Under the pieces are notes generated by a model. That model saw nothing but the letters and a program-made list of their open reading frames with translations, did no database searches and was not told where the DNA came from. 64,000 nt of DNA from Dillenia suffruticosa (lineage: Eukaryota; Streptophyta; Magnoliopsida; Dilleniales; Dilleniaceae). Shown piece by piece: positions 47,601 to 58,374 of the stretch (within the stretch, counting starts at the first letter, position 1; each line of letters starts with the position of its first letter). The translations under genes and the position numbers were made by a program. The stretch spans positions 17,696,039-17,760,038 of the forward strand of contig JAVTVX010000019.1 in assembly GCA_033439265.1 (NCBI GenBank), given 5' to 3'.

Positions 47601-48233
47601 ACAATTCTCAGACACATTATGCTCTGCCTTGACATTCAACAATCTTGCGGTTAGAGATAGTTTAGTGTGGCTGTCACAACCAGCCCACAAAGGTTCATCT
47701 GCAACTCTTAAGACTTCCTGAAATTGGAGAGATGATTCATTTGACACATTTTCATCAACAATTACTACTTCTACCTCCTCCAATGGTGATGCATAACTAG
47801 TATACCCATGTTCAAATGTTGGAGCAAAGCTAAAACTTGCAGCTCTTGGATCGGGAACAAAATTCGGACCTACTGCATCAATTACCATCCTCTGATACGG
47901 ATTCAATTGTTCATAATAACTCCGATCCCCACTAACTGAGAATTGTCTATTTCGTCCAAACTTCTCATCAGAAATGAATGGTTCACCATGACATGTCCAA
48001 TTATAGTAATTCGGGGTAAAACCAACTCTACAAAGATGTTCCCTAACTTTATCACACTGTAAAAATTTACCATTCCGACACCTTCTACACGGACACCTTA
48101 GCTTATTCCCATCCATAAAATTAACTTGAGTACAAACAAAATTTAAAAATTGCTCCAACCCAAAAATAAATTCATCAGTTAAACCCCGACGATCAGATAA
48201 GTTCTTATACATTCAACTTCTTTCGTTCTGCAT
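44650..48233 (-). pseudogene. TNPD/TNP2-like CACTA transposase, heavily mutated
   Basis: Family blocks occur in the right order on the minus strand: transposase-associated domain (RCPCRRCRN, about 48100), Tnp2/Transposase_21 core (about 47430-46800, then HLVHHNLDVMHIEKNVFDN near 46450), DUF4218 (MEHLLVHLPYEAKVGGPV near 46100) and DUF4216 (NSGVCVQSS...GLLDEIVEVEY near 45200), ending in an Asp/Glu-rich tail (44653-44830). Breaks: TGA at 48213-48215 (Trp codon 7 if ATG 48233 is used), frameshift near 47430, TGA at 47215-47217 (Trp), frameshift near 46872, TAG at 46835-46837 (Trp), TAA at 46088-46090 (Gln), TAA at 45781-45783 (Gln), TAA at 45514-45516, TAG at 45142-45144 (Trp). Nearly all the stops fit C-to-T changes on one strand or the other. 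No functional transposase can be produced. Confidence 0.88.
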
Positions 48234-48869
48234 TTTCCCAGTCTCTAAATTTAAAATTTTTTAAATTTTAATAAAAACTACAAAAAAACTACTAAATCAT
48301 CAATAGTAATATCATCATTAATTTCAACTAAGTTCATATAACAATAAATAATAACGTTAATTGTACAAAACTCAAATCATCATTAATACAAAACTTAATT
48401 TCACAAAAATTAAATATAAAAAAAATAATATTATAAACTTAATTAATATCAAACAAATTAACTAAATTATTACAATAACATTAAATATTATCATAGAATT
48501 AAATAAATTATCAAATATTAAACATTTAATAACATTGATTATCTAACAAATCGATATAAGATTTACTATAAACTGCTGATTATTGTTAACATAATATTTC
48601 TCATAATCAATTATCACATAAAATTTACTATAAATTGCGTTTTAACATCATTACAGTATATATTAAAATATTTTTCACCACCAATTAATAACTCACCGAT
48701 AAACTCCGATATCAACACCAGTAACAGCTTCCAATCTAAATATTCGAGAATCGCAAAACCTAACACATAAAAAACATTTATAAATAACTAATATATTATT
48801 AAAACAATATTATAAAAACATTTTTTTATATAACATTTCTAAAAAAATTTTAAAAAAAATCAATTAAAT
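48234..48869. other. AT-rich 5' region of the CACTA transposase gene
   Basis: AT-rich non-coding sequence between the transposase start and the GC-rich repeat block. It presumably holds the leader and introns of the transposase transcript. Confidence 0.4.
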
Positions 48870-49560
48870 TTAATTTTTGGACCGGGCCGAGCCCAATGGG
48901 CCCGGCCGAGCCCAACGGGCCAGGCCGAGCCCAACGGGCCAGGCCGAGCCCAACGGGCCAGGCCTGGCCCATTGATGGCCCAGGCCAATGGGCCACGATG
49001 GGCCGCGCAGGGGCCAGCATCCCCTTCGCGCAGCAGGGCCGCGCAGGGGCTACGCGGCACCTTCCCGCGTCTGGGCCGCGCAGCCCCTGCTGCCCCTTCG
49101 CGCGGGGGAGGCGCAAAGGGCCCAGCGGCCCCTTCGCGCGGCGGAGGCGCAAAGGGGCCAGCGGCCCCTTCGAGCGTCTGGGCCTCGAAGGGGCGGCGGC
49201 CCCTTCGCGCAGGGGCTGCGAGGCACCTTCGCAAGTCTGGGCCGCGCAGGGGCGGCGGAGGCGCAAAGGGGCCAACGGCCCCTTCACGCGTATGCGCCGC
49301 GGAGGGGCGGCGGAGCCGCAAAGGCGCCATTTGCCCCTAATCGCACCTGGCCAGCGAAGGGGAGGCGGCCCCTTCGCGCACCTGTCCAGCTAAGGGGAGG
49401 CGGCCCCTTCGCGCACCTGGGCACATGGATCTGCCTTCTGCGTCTCAGATCCGACGGCTGGCAGTCCGATCTGCTTTCTGTAACTCAGATCTGGCGGCTG
49501 GCCGTCGGATCTGCCATCTACGGCCAAGAGAGAGAAAGAGAGAGAGAGATTATCTAACAC
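48870..49560. repeat. GC-rich repeat block of the CACTA element
   Basis: 48885-48975 is a tandem array of an approximately 20-bp unit (GGCCGAGCCCAACGGGCCA, about four copies). 49010-49420 consists of irregular repeats of GGCCCCTTCGCGC and GGCGGAGGCGCAAAGG. 49430-49540 repeats CAGATC(C/T)G(A/G)CGGCTGGC-like units. The block stays open in several frames on both strands, which reflects lack of A/T-rich stop codons rather than genes. It is CpG-dense and lies upstream of the transposase genes. Confidence 0.8.
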
Positions 49561-49637
49561 AATCGTAGATCCGGCATCCCATTCGCCATCCTTTCGCAGT
49601 ACCCCTTCGCGGCTATTCTTCACAAATGAACCAAAGA

Positions 49638-49649
49638 GGGAGAGAGAGA

Positions 49650-49694
<45 letters not shown>
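49638..49694. repeat. (GA)n microsatellite
   Basis: Alternating GA for about 55 bp, interrupted by GGGAGA, next to the GC-rich block. Confidence 0.9.
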
Positions 49695-49696
<2 letters not shown>

Positions 49697-49734
49697 TTAA
49701 AGTGAAGGAGAAATATATTGAATTTTGTTTCAAA

Positions 49735-50060
49735 AAAGTTTTTGTCCCAAAATTCGTCCCTGATTCAGGGACGAAAATTGTTTTCGTCCGAATTTTTTTT
49801 TTCCAACATCAGGGACGAAATTTTTTTTCGTCCCTGATTCAGGGCCGAAAATTGTTTTCGTCCGAATTTTTTTTTCCAACATCAGGGACGAAATTTTTTT
49901 TTCGTCCCTGAATCAGGCACGAAACTTTTTTTCGTCCCTGATTCAGGGACGAAAATTGTTTTCGTCCGAATTTTTTTTTCCAACATCAGGGACGAAATTT
50001 TTTTTTTGTCCCTGAATCAGGGACGAAAAATTTTTTTTGTCGCTAAAATTTACGACGAAA
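49735..50060. repeat. Second-type subterminal repeats (CGTCCCTGATTCAGGGACG)
   Basis: A palindromic CGTCCCTGATTCAGGGACG motif recurs within a larger direct repeat that includes TTGTTTTCGTCCGAA (49778, 49852, 49956) and CCAACATCAGGGACGAAA. The spacing is 74 bp then 104 bp, so one unit has an extra palindrome. It differs from the TTCGTCGCAAA type found nearer the ends. Confidence 0.8.
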
Positions 50061-50669
50061 GAATGGTTTCATCGCTAAATTTCCGATAAATATATCTTTT
50101 CGTAGCAATTTGTAGTAAATTTAACGATAAATAATTTTTTCCTTTACAATTTACAACGATTTTTGTAACAATACTTATGGTTTCTGATAAATAACTCTTT
50201 GAATATACTAAAATAGAAACTAAATCGATAAACTATTAACAATATTTGCGTACTATGATATAATTATAAAAAAATATTCAATGTATTGATTATTAGTTAA
50301 CATGTATTTCTATTTTAATTCTTAATTTAGTTAGTCGAATATTTAAACAAATTTATAAAATGGAGTTATCAGTGCTAGAAATGGAAAATTAAACAGATAA
50401 TGAATAGAAAATAAATATACTAATAATATTCTTTTGTAACAATTTAAAAAATTTGTAAAGTTATAGAAAATAAATGTACAAATTTAAAAAATTATATTAT
50501 ATTATCATTCTTTTATATAAATAGATAATGAATGAAAAATTTTATATAAGATTTTTTGAACATCTTAAGATTTTTATAGGCTCTAAGTGTATAACACCAT
50601 CTTCAAATTATTTTTTATATTAGAAAATGTTTATAATACTAGAAAATGTTTCTAATTACTGAAAAATTA
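50061..50669. other. AT-rich CACTA interior, no feature seen
   Basis: AT-rich sequence between the two repeat types, with no coding signal. Confidence 0.45.
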
Positions 50670-51345
50670 ATTTTAGCAACGAAATTTACCATAAATGTTA
50701 TATTTCTCACTAATTTGCAACAAATTTAGCAACAAATAATCGAATTTGTTGCGACGAATATAAATATTTGTCGCTAACTTTGCGATGAATTTAGAAATTC
50801 GTCGCAAATTTATAGACAAATTTATTTTAGTCCCAAATTTAGAGACGAATTGAGAAGTTCGTCGCAATATTTTGGGACAAATTTTTTATTCATCGCGAAT
50901 TTAGGGACCAATTTTATATTCGTCGGAAATTTAGGGATGAATTTTATATTCGTCGCAAATTTAGCAACAAAGTTTTTATTCGTCGCAAATTTTGGGACGA
51001 ATTTTTATTTCGTCCCAAATTTAGAGACGAATTTTTAATTCGTTGCAAATTTTACGACGAATTTTTAAATTCGTGGCAAATTTTGCGATGAATTTTTAAA
51101 TTCGTTGCAAATTTAGCAACGAATTTTTTTTTCGTCGCAAATTTGCAACGAATTTTGCTTCAAAAAATTTTCATCAAAAATTTGCGACGATTTTTGTAAC
51201 GAAAAGTTTTTTAGTTGCTAAATTTGCGACGAAAATATTTTTGTTGCTAAAATTATGGCTAATTGGTGACGATAACATTTTTTGTTGCTAAATTTGTTAC
51301 AGATTTGCGACGAATATTTTTTGTTGCTAAGTTTCGTCGCTAAAT
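50670..51345. repeat. Right subterminal repeat array (TTCGTCGCAAA motifs)
   Basis: Dense direct and inverted copies of TTCGTCGCAAATTT and AGGGACGAATTT variants, mirroring the left array at 41470-42110. Confidence 0.85.
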
Positions 51346-51366
51346 TCTTCTTTTTTTGTAGTGTTA

Positions 51367-52546
51367 AACATATATTGAGAGATTGTAAAATTTTATCATA
51401 TTTCAACAGACTTCATAATATACCGAGAAATGATTAGAAAATTTATACCGACAAGTAGAATTCACGGACAAGTGTGGCAATGTCAACCAATAGATGAATG
51501 GAAAATTATACCGCCAAACTATGAATTTCACAATATACCAACAAGGTACGGAAAAGTATACCGAGAGACTTTCCATTTACAAATATAGCAGCGGCAAATA
51601 GGTTCCAAGAGAGATAAAATAAATTTAAATTGTTATTATCGATTAGAAAATTAAAATTGGAGAAACATCCACCAATTAAAGTTCTACTAAATATCGATCA
51701 CTTAAATAATCAAGCACACAGAATTTTAAGATCTACTGACCAAGTGTTTAACGGATTCCTGAGTAGCTCAAAAAGTAAAAATTCATATTTATATTTAAAT
51801 TAATTATTGTCTTGTATTTTCACAATGTATAATAATTTTCAAATAGTCTATTTAGAGTCAACCTCACAATCCAAACTTATTCGGTGTTACAGACATAGTA
51901 TTTGGAATTATAGTATTCCTTTTCTTTTTTTTTTTTTTAATACTTAACAATGAACTTTCACGATCGAATTCAATTACTGATACAATAACACCCCATCTTT
52001 ATTGTATATTTCTTTGGGCTAAATAAATGATATACTTTGGTCTCCTATGGTACGATTTTGGACCGAGAAGCAAGGGGAGAGAAGGAAAATAATGAACTGA
52101 AAAGTCAGCGAGAGTGAGAGTTACAATAGAAGGCAAGAGAGAAGGGCAGATAGTATTGAAAGAAGGTTCGTTGGAGGTGAAAAGAAACTAATAATAAGGT
52201 AAAGATTATATAACCCACATGCCAACTCTAATATATATCATGTGCCAATCAGAGTTTGTTTCTCATTGGCCATGGCCACTTGTTGTCTAATAATATTTCA
52301 CTTATTTTCTTAGGAAAAAAAATGATGGCCGGTTTTAAATTGATTACAAAATTAAAAATAAAGAATTTTGAGAATCCCCACCATGAGAGTTTAAAAGGGG
52401 TCAATCGGTGTTGTGATATTCTTGTGCTCTCGTGTACTTGAGCATCAAACCTCTCTCTTTTCTCCTGTTCTCCTTATCGTTTGCGTCTCTACCACTTATT
52501 TCTGTTGAAAAGCTTGAGAGAGAGGAAATAAAGCAATAATAGGGAA
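51367..52546. other. CACTA right flank and MYB upstream region
   Basis: 51367-51600 contains several ATACCGA(C/G)A motifs spaced 15-65 bp apart. A similar motif occurs left of the CACTA element near 41395, so the transposon landed in a pre-existing repeat. 52200-52546 is the putative MYB promoter and leader, with TATATAA-like boxes near 52206 and 52230 and a pyrimidine-rich leader at 52450-52476. The transcription start is unknown. Confidence 0.45.
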
Positions 52547-53659
52547 ATGGGGAGAGCTCCATGTTGTTCTAAGGTTGGGTTGCATAGAGGTCCGTGGACT
52601 GCTAGAGAAGACACATTACTTACCAAGTATATTCAAGCTCATGGTGAAGGCAATTGGAGATCTCTGCCCAAAAAGGCTGGTAAGCATTTAAGCCTTCATT
52701 ATTTAAAATCAACTTTATTTTCTTGTTCAACACATCTTCTCATTTTGTCCCTATTCATCAAAGAAAAAAAAAATCCATCAGGCTTGAATTCTAGTCTCCA
52801 AGACTTGATTTGCTCTATTGGAAATCACAAGAAAGTTAAGAACCTTTACCTAAATAATTATTTTAATTCTTTTTTTTGGGGGGCGGGGGGATGTACAGGG
52901 CTACTTAGGTGTGGGAAGAGTTGCAGACTAAGATGGATGAACTATCTAAGACCAGATATCAAGAGAGGGAACATCACTCCCGATGAGGATGACCTTATCA
53001 TAAGACTCCACTCACTCCTCGGGAACCGATGGTCTCTCATTGCCGGCAGGCTTCCGGGTCGAACCGATAACGAGATTAAGAACTATTGGAACACTCATCT
53101 CAGTAAACGTCTCCGAAACCAGGGAACCGACCCTACAACCCACAAAAAGTTAACCGAGCCCATAAATGACAACCACAAAAAGAGAAAAAGCAACAACAAA
53201 AGCAACCACCACCACCACAACAACAACAAAAGGCAAAAGCAACTCATTCAAAGCAAGCCCAATTCTGAAAATGAGCGGGCCCGTCCCAAAATCCATCTCC
53301 CTAAGCCCGTCAGAGTTTCCTCATTCTCATTATCAAGAAATAGCAGCTTTGATTGGAACACTGCAAGTGGGTCTTCTTCTAGTCAAGGTGGTGTCTATGG
53401 TGGAGTTGATAATACCGAAGCCATTGACATTCCGTGGTCGAACAGTCAGAATGATCATAGGGTCCAGTTCATAATTGGAGATGGTTGCGATGATCATCAT
53501 GATTTAATCAATGGCCCTGATAATCCGGAATGCCAGGACTCTTTCATGCCTAGAAGTGATAACATGCTGGAAAAACTCTACGAGGAGTATTTACAACTTC
53601 TTGAGAATGAAGAGGAGCAAGTTGAACTCGACTCATTCGCTCAGTCTTTGTTAATCTAG
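52547..53659 (+). CDS. R2R3-MYB transcription factor, MYBPA1-like
   Basis: Spliced model: exon 1 52547-52679, GT-AG intron 52680-52898 (219 bp), exon 2 52899-53659; 297 residues. R2 shows W17, W37, W57; R3 shows I70, W89, W108. The bHLH-binding signature [D/E]Lx2[R/K]x3Lx6Lx3R is complete at residues 76-95, implying a MYB-bHLH-WD40 complex. The start [17 protein letters not shown], the R3 sequence and the GTDPTTHKK segment after R3 resemble, from memory, grape MYBPA1 and its relatives, which activate proanthocyanidin (condensed tannin) genes in the nucleus. The C-terminus has a His/Asn-rich stretch (about 185-195) and an acidic end ([19 protein letters not shown]) suited to transcriptional activation. 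The intron lies at the usual first MYB position; the second intron common in R3 is absent. The gene is intact. Target genes are inferred from family only. Confidence 0.92.
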   Translation: MGRAPCCSKVGLHRGPWTAREDTLLTKYIQAHGEGNWRSLPKKAGKHLSLHYLKSTLFSCSTHLLILSLFIKEKKNPSGLNSSLQDLICSIGNHKKVKNLYLNNYFNSFFWGAGGCTGLLRCGKSCRLRWMNYLRPDIKRGNITPDEDDLIIRLHSLLGNRWSLIAGRLPGRTDNEIKNYWNTHLSKRLRNQGTDPTTHKKLTEPINDNHKKRKSNNKSNHHHHNNNKRQKQLIQSKPNSENERARPKIHLPKPVRVSSFSLSRNSSFDWNTASGSSSSQGGVYGGVDNTEAIDIPWSNSQNDHRVQFIIGDGCDDHHDLINGPDNPECQDSFMPRSDNMLEKLYEEYLQLLENEEEQVELDSFAQSLLI

Positions 53660-53900
53660 AAGTTTTAATTAATCAGAAGTTTTCTCAATGTTTGATATTG
53701 TTCAATGTACATGGAGTGTGTTTCTTAGAAAGAGAGAGGTTACTACGATTAGAATATGAGAGAGAGAGAGAGAGAGTGTGTGTGTGTGTGTAGGTTTGAA
53801 TCGTAGCTTTCACGTGCTTACCTTCCTCTCTTTTGCCAACTCAAACTACGACTTATCAGTTATAAGTAGCCAAGCTAAGCTAAGTATTTATATTAAAATT
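53660..53900 (+). other. Probable MYB 3' UTR with (GA)n(GT)n
   Basis: Follows the MYB stop and includes a compound microsatellite (GA then GT repeats) at about 53758-53791. The polyadenylation site is not determinable by eye. Confidence 0.5.
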
Positions 53901-54277
53901 AGTTAGGTATGTTTTGTGCATGCGTGGTATGCGATGATGGAGTGGGGTACAGGATCCTTTTGTATGTATACTTTAGAAAAATGATTAAATCATTAAAGTC
54001 CTTGCACTTGCCTTTTTACCTGATTTCTTTGCTCTGTCATCACTTACTTCAACTTCATTTTCTTATGCGACATCACTTTGCTTTCATGGTTGACTTCAAA
54101 AACATTAGAATTTTAGTATATTCTAAGGCCTTCGAGAATTACTGATAAATATACATGGGCGACTATTGTTATTTTGGTTTTTTCAACCATTGAAGCTTTA
54201 CTTTTAATGAACACAACTTCACCTTGCATGAATAAATGGTTTAAAATTTCGCCGTGTTTTGAGTGACTCATATAGAG
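53901..54277. other. Intergenic DNA, no gene seen
   Basis: A short ORF at 53909-54145 shows no recognisable domain and no splice context, so it is not called a gene. Confidence 0.45.
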
Positions 54278-55690
54278 CTTGTGCTGCACATGATCCTCTT
54301 TACGACTGACTTGACTAGATGATTATTGAAGGAATTATTACTCAGTATTCGAATATTTTGTATAAAACAAAAAATGCAATAATTACTAAGCCATCCTCAT
54401 TTTAATTAGTTTTTAGTGTAGCCATGTTCCTTCTGCCAAAATAAAAAAAACCGTAATAATGAAATATTAAAAAATATATATTTTCCCTACTGAGCTAAAA
54501 GTCAAATATTTTTATATTCCCCCTCCCCAAAAAAAAAAAAAAAAAAAAAATCAAACAAAAGAAGATGCGATTTTCTAAAAAGTTTGACTTTGCTAATAAA
54601 CTATAACTCTATTGATATTATAATTCATCTCCTTATAAAGATCTCAAGTTTCCCTATATATTAAAAAAAGAAATAAACAGCTTCCCGTTATAAAGGTCTT
54701 TAGACCTTGCTCTACTAATATGTCCACTTGCTGATAGAGTTCGCAGTGACTAGAAGTGAAGAAGTGATGCTTGAGTTTTGAGGTGCCAAAAATCTTAAGA
54801 TATTAAAATAATGTAATATATAATGAAATGACAGAGCTCGTGTTCCACATGGTCCTCTTTACGAGGGACGTGACTAGGTGATTTTGAAGCCATCCTCATT
54901 TTAATTAGCCTTTATGTCTCACGTCGCAAATTTTTGTAAAAAAGAAAAAAAAAAACCTTATATAAAGATTATACAGCTATGTTCCATCCCCTAAAAAAGG
55001 ACCCTTGATAATGAAATATTAAAAAGGATTTTCCATGCTAAGTGAAAAGGTTGAGTATTAATGGAATTAAAATGTGATTTATGAAATTTCCGAAACAAAT
55101 GAAAACACGAACTTCAAAAATTCATTATAAGGTGACAATTTAGTGGTGACAATCTCCTCCCCCAACCCTATAATGCAGAGTTCAAATTTTGCATAACCAA
55201 AAAAAATTAAAAAAAAAAAAATTCAATTATAATGCTTTGATTTTAAATCTAATTTCAATTTTTGAGTGCAAAACAAGCGTCTCCTTTTATTTATCATAAA
55301 GATTAGCATAATATATTAATGGTTTTTTCACGTTTTCATATTCTAAAATTTTATCTTAGCTTTTATGTAAATTAATTTTTTTTGTCAAAATAATTCGAAC
55401 GATCTCCTAAAAAGTTATTTTCATAAAAAGAAATGAACTCAACACGAAGCAAAAATTTGTAATTCTCACTCGTTACATCCGTCAATTGACTTCAAAACTT
55501 CAGAAAAATTCAATAAAAAAAAGTATAGAAAATGTTTTCAATATTTTTTATTGAACTACTTGGTTTTCATAATTAATATTTTGATATCGCCGCCATAGAG
55601 TGGGTTTCAATTTATTGGTTGCAAAAGAAGAAAAAAAATTCTTGGACTTTGCTCTACAAATATGTCCACTGGCTGAAAAAGCCATGTTCA
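54278..55690. repeat. Local diverged duplications
   Basis: The segment 54278-54510 (GAGCTTGTGCTGCACATG, CCTCTTTACGA, GCCATCCTCATTTTAATTAG) recurs at about 54834-55060 as GAGCTCGTGTTCCACATGG, CCTCTTTACGA and the same GCCATCCTCATTTTAATTAG. TTGCTCTACTAATATGTCC (54711) recurs as TTGCTCTACAAATATGTCC (about 55652). This suggests unequal exchange or repeat insertion with later decay. Confidence 0.6.
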
Positions 55691-57573
55691 GATTCATTGA
55701 ATAACATCAAATAAATTCTATTCGTATTAAAAAGGTTAATAATTAAAATAAAAAAAAATGAAAGAGCGTCCATAAGCATATAATATGATAAAATGGCTTA
55801 ATACTACTTTTACGTAATAATTATCATTTTAATTTTCACTTTGTTATGTTTTGATCCGACCCATATATATATATATAAATAAAAAATAGTTAATGAGTTT
55901 TAGCTCAAATGATACAAATTATATCCTCCTTGTAATAGATTCGGATTCGAGTCTCACTATAAATAAAAAAAATAAAAATAAAAAATAATTTTTTGTGAAA
56001 AAGAAAATTATCTGAATTTTAAATTGATTGAACAAGTAGTTCATTTGACAAATTTTTCTCCTTCATAAAAGGGAAAGTTAGTTTAGATTTTTGCGTGATT
56101 CATGCGAGTTCTTTGGAATTCATCGAGGAGAACCTAGGAGAGAATAACCCAACAGGAAGCTTCCAAGAGAATGGGGTCGGTCGGCCATAGGGTTAAAGTC
56201 TTGGCAAGGGGTGCTAGTGTGTTTATACGATGTGATTTAGTATGAGTGTGAGAATATCGTTAGCAATTGTAGAGAATGATTAATTTTTAATTGGTTGTAA
56301 CGATTGATTTGTATAAACCGAATAAAATGCAATAGAAGCTTTTGACCCTCTAATAATAAGTTATAATAAGATCTCAGTATCTTAGTATCAATAGACAATC
56401 GATTTAATGAGATGAAGTGTTAGATCTCTTAAAAATTTTATATTTGAAATTTAAAAATGAAAAAAATTATCTTAAAAGAGCTATCTCTAAATATGACCCT
56501 CACAGACGTTCGAATCGAATTAGTTAGAGTAAATGAAAATATTAGGGATATGCCTAAATTAATTAGTTCTTGGATTTGAAAAGAAATATCAAATCCCATA
56601 TAAAATGAATATGTGAGGGATATGCCTAAACTAGAACCAGGGCACCTTTTAGCTCTTGGATGCGACCTATAAGTTAAAGTAGGACGTCCAAAAGCTTGAG
56701 GGGGTCTGTATGCACTTGCATCATCTTGTCGTGCACTTCTTTTCTACCTGCGGGAATAAAAAAGTAGGATGGGAATCAGTAGGAAGACATGAACCCAAGA
56801 ACTCAAAATCAAAATGACAAAATGCTATTATTGGATTAGGACAGATTTCAAATGATTAATTCATGATTTCAAAAGGTGTTTAAACGTGCCTATCAACCAC
56901 AGCTCATTTGATGATATCCCTCGTTCCTTTATAAAAATTTTAAATTCAAATCTTCCTACGTACTAGAAAAAAAAATGTTAAACATTTTCATAAAAAATAT
57001 ACCGAATGAGTTTTAATTTTAAATTTTAAAATTAACTGTTTAAGAAATTAATATAAAAAAATTTAACAAAAAAATAAATTTTTTTTAATATTAAATTGTC
57101 AAGCAATTTTCTCATTAATTCATAAAAAAATATTTTCAGATTGAATGAAAAATTAAGACAAAATTCTTAAAACAAAAATGAAAAAAGAAGACGAGGAATT
57201 CCAAAAAATATTTCACAAGTTATTTTCCTTGTTAGTTGATATAAATTACTAACATATGATTATATTTGATATTAGCTTGTAAAAATAATTCATATAAAAG
57301 AAAGCACGATCAAAATTCCTAACTACTAATTTATTAAAATTTACTATATACCTTTTTAATAGTGGAACATACATCACAAAAAGACTTCTCTAACAAAACA
57401 GTAAAAACAAAAAAAAAAGAAATAATGAAAACTGATATTTTAACTTGAAATATTCATTGTAATTAAAATTATGTATAAGCCCCTAACGTGGAAGTGTTCT
57501 ACCAAAGTCAGCAAGAAATTGGGAAGATAAAGGAAAACCTTAGTTTCGACGTTTCATTAACAATGCAATCTAT
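55691..57573. other. Intergenic DNA, no gene seen
   Basis: AT-rich with a SINE-like copy at about 56385-56530 and an imperfect repeat of AGGGATATGCCTAAA (56565 and 56618). No coding signal. Confidence 0.5.
56385..56530 (+). mobile_element. SINE, subfamily B copy
   Basis: Head CGATTTAATGAGATGAAGTG with TTAGATCTCTTAAAAATT, body, and tail TTCGAATCGAATTAGTTAGA. The poly(A) end has been lost. Confidence 0.5.
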
Positions 57574-57774
57574 CGACAAATGATAGTGTAGATGGATGGG
57601 GACATCTTTATCCCTTAACTATGCGAAGGATTCGAATCTCAGCATGGGTACGAAAAACCCTTTATTGGGAGACCCGTCCCTATATAAGTGGGTCTCATAG
57701 TCGATCGATACGGATTAGTCAAGACCAAATCTCGAATATCAGACGGTGATCAAGTCAAGGTACCAAAAAAAAAC
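57574..57774 (+). mobile_element. SINE, subfamily A, with probable TSD
   Basis: The B-box-like segment AGGATTCGAATCTC, the body, and a tail CGGATTAGTCAAGACC...CGAATATCAGACGG ending in GGTACC plus poly(A) follow the copy at 13463. Flanks taacaatgcaatctat (57558-57573) and taacaacacaatctac (57775-57790) match at 13 of 16 positions. Confidence 0.7.
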
Positions 57775-57790
57775 TAACAACACAATCTAC

Positions 57791-58374
57791 AGTAATGGTT
57801 GCGCATTTTCCATTCACTCTTTTTTAAATTGCATCAATTTCCTTGGTTCGTTAGAATCAACATCAATAGTTATAATTCAAATCGAGAAATTTAAAAAAAT
57901 ATATTTTTTATTAAATTTGAACATGATATCTTAAGAAAGATAATTAAGTAAGAGTTTTTTTTTTATAGGAGGATATTGATAATTGCAGCAAGAGGAGTAA
58001 CAACAATAGTCACTTCTACCTCCCTTAAATTTATTAATTCATTAAATTAGGCATAAAAAATCTAAGAGAAATCTAAGACGTGCTGGGAAGGTTCTAAGTA
58101 ATGATACTCGAGGTTAACGAGGGAGGGAGGGTGCAGCTGGGGATCATAAGCATTCAACTACTGTTCTAATTCAAGGAAAGAGCTAAAGAAAAAAAAACAA
58201 GAGATCACATACATGCAGACCCACATGGTTAAGTAATTGAATCCAACATAGTTGGTAATTAAATGGCACTTGGTTAAGGAATTGATTTCAACGTAGTTGG
58301 TAATTCGTAATTAATGTCACTGAACCCGTCGTACAAAATTAACCACACATAATCAGTGGGGCAAATTTTTTTGG
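57791..58374. other. Intergenic DNA, no gene seen
   Basis: Contains a short imperfect tandem duplication (about 58229-58318) with AACATAGTTGGTAATTAA / AACGTAGTTGGTAATTCG. Otherwise featureless. Confidence 0.5.

Larger units (their letters stand above)
41444..51363. mobile_element. CACTA (En/Spm) DNA transposon, 9.9 kb
   Basis: The ends are CACTACAAAAAAAGA at 41444 and its inverted copy TCTTTTTTTGTAGTG ending at 51363, flanked by TTA at 41441-41443 and 51364-51366, the 3-bp duplication expected of this superfamily. Subterminal arrays of TTCGTCGCAAA palindromes lie inside both ends (about 41470-42110 and 50670-51345). Two minus-strand genes fill the interior: a TNPD/TNP2-like transposase (about 44650-48233) and a Transposase_24/TNPA-like gene (about 42437-44384). 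Both carry stops, so the element is non-autonomous, although its termini are in good condition. Confidence 0.93.

Noticed and set aside
48850-49623. Long ORFs on both strands in the GC-rich block (Ala/Arg/Pro/Gly-rich proteins)
   Set aside because: Repetitive GC-rich DNA lacks stop codons in many frames. The overlapping readings on both strands resemble no protein and follow the tandem unit.
52680-52898. Reading straight through as one 370-residue MYB protein
   Set aside because: The stretch interrupts the R2 repeat between PKKA and GLLRCG, has GT...AG ends at the standard first MYB intron position, and encodes low-complexity sequence, so it is an intron that happens to be open.
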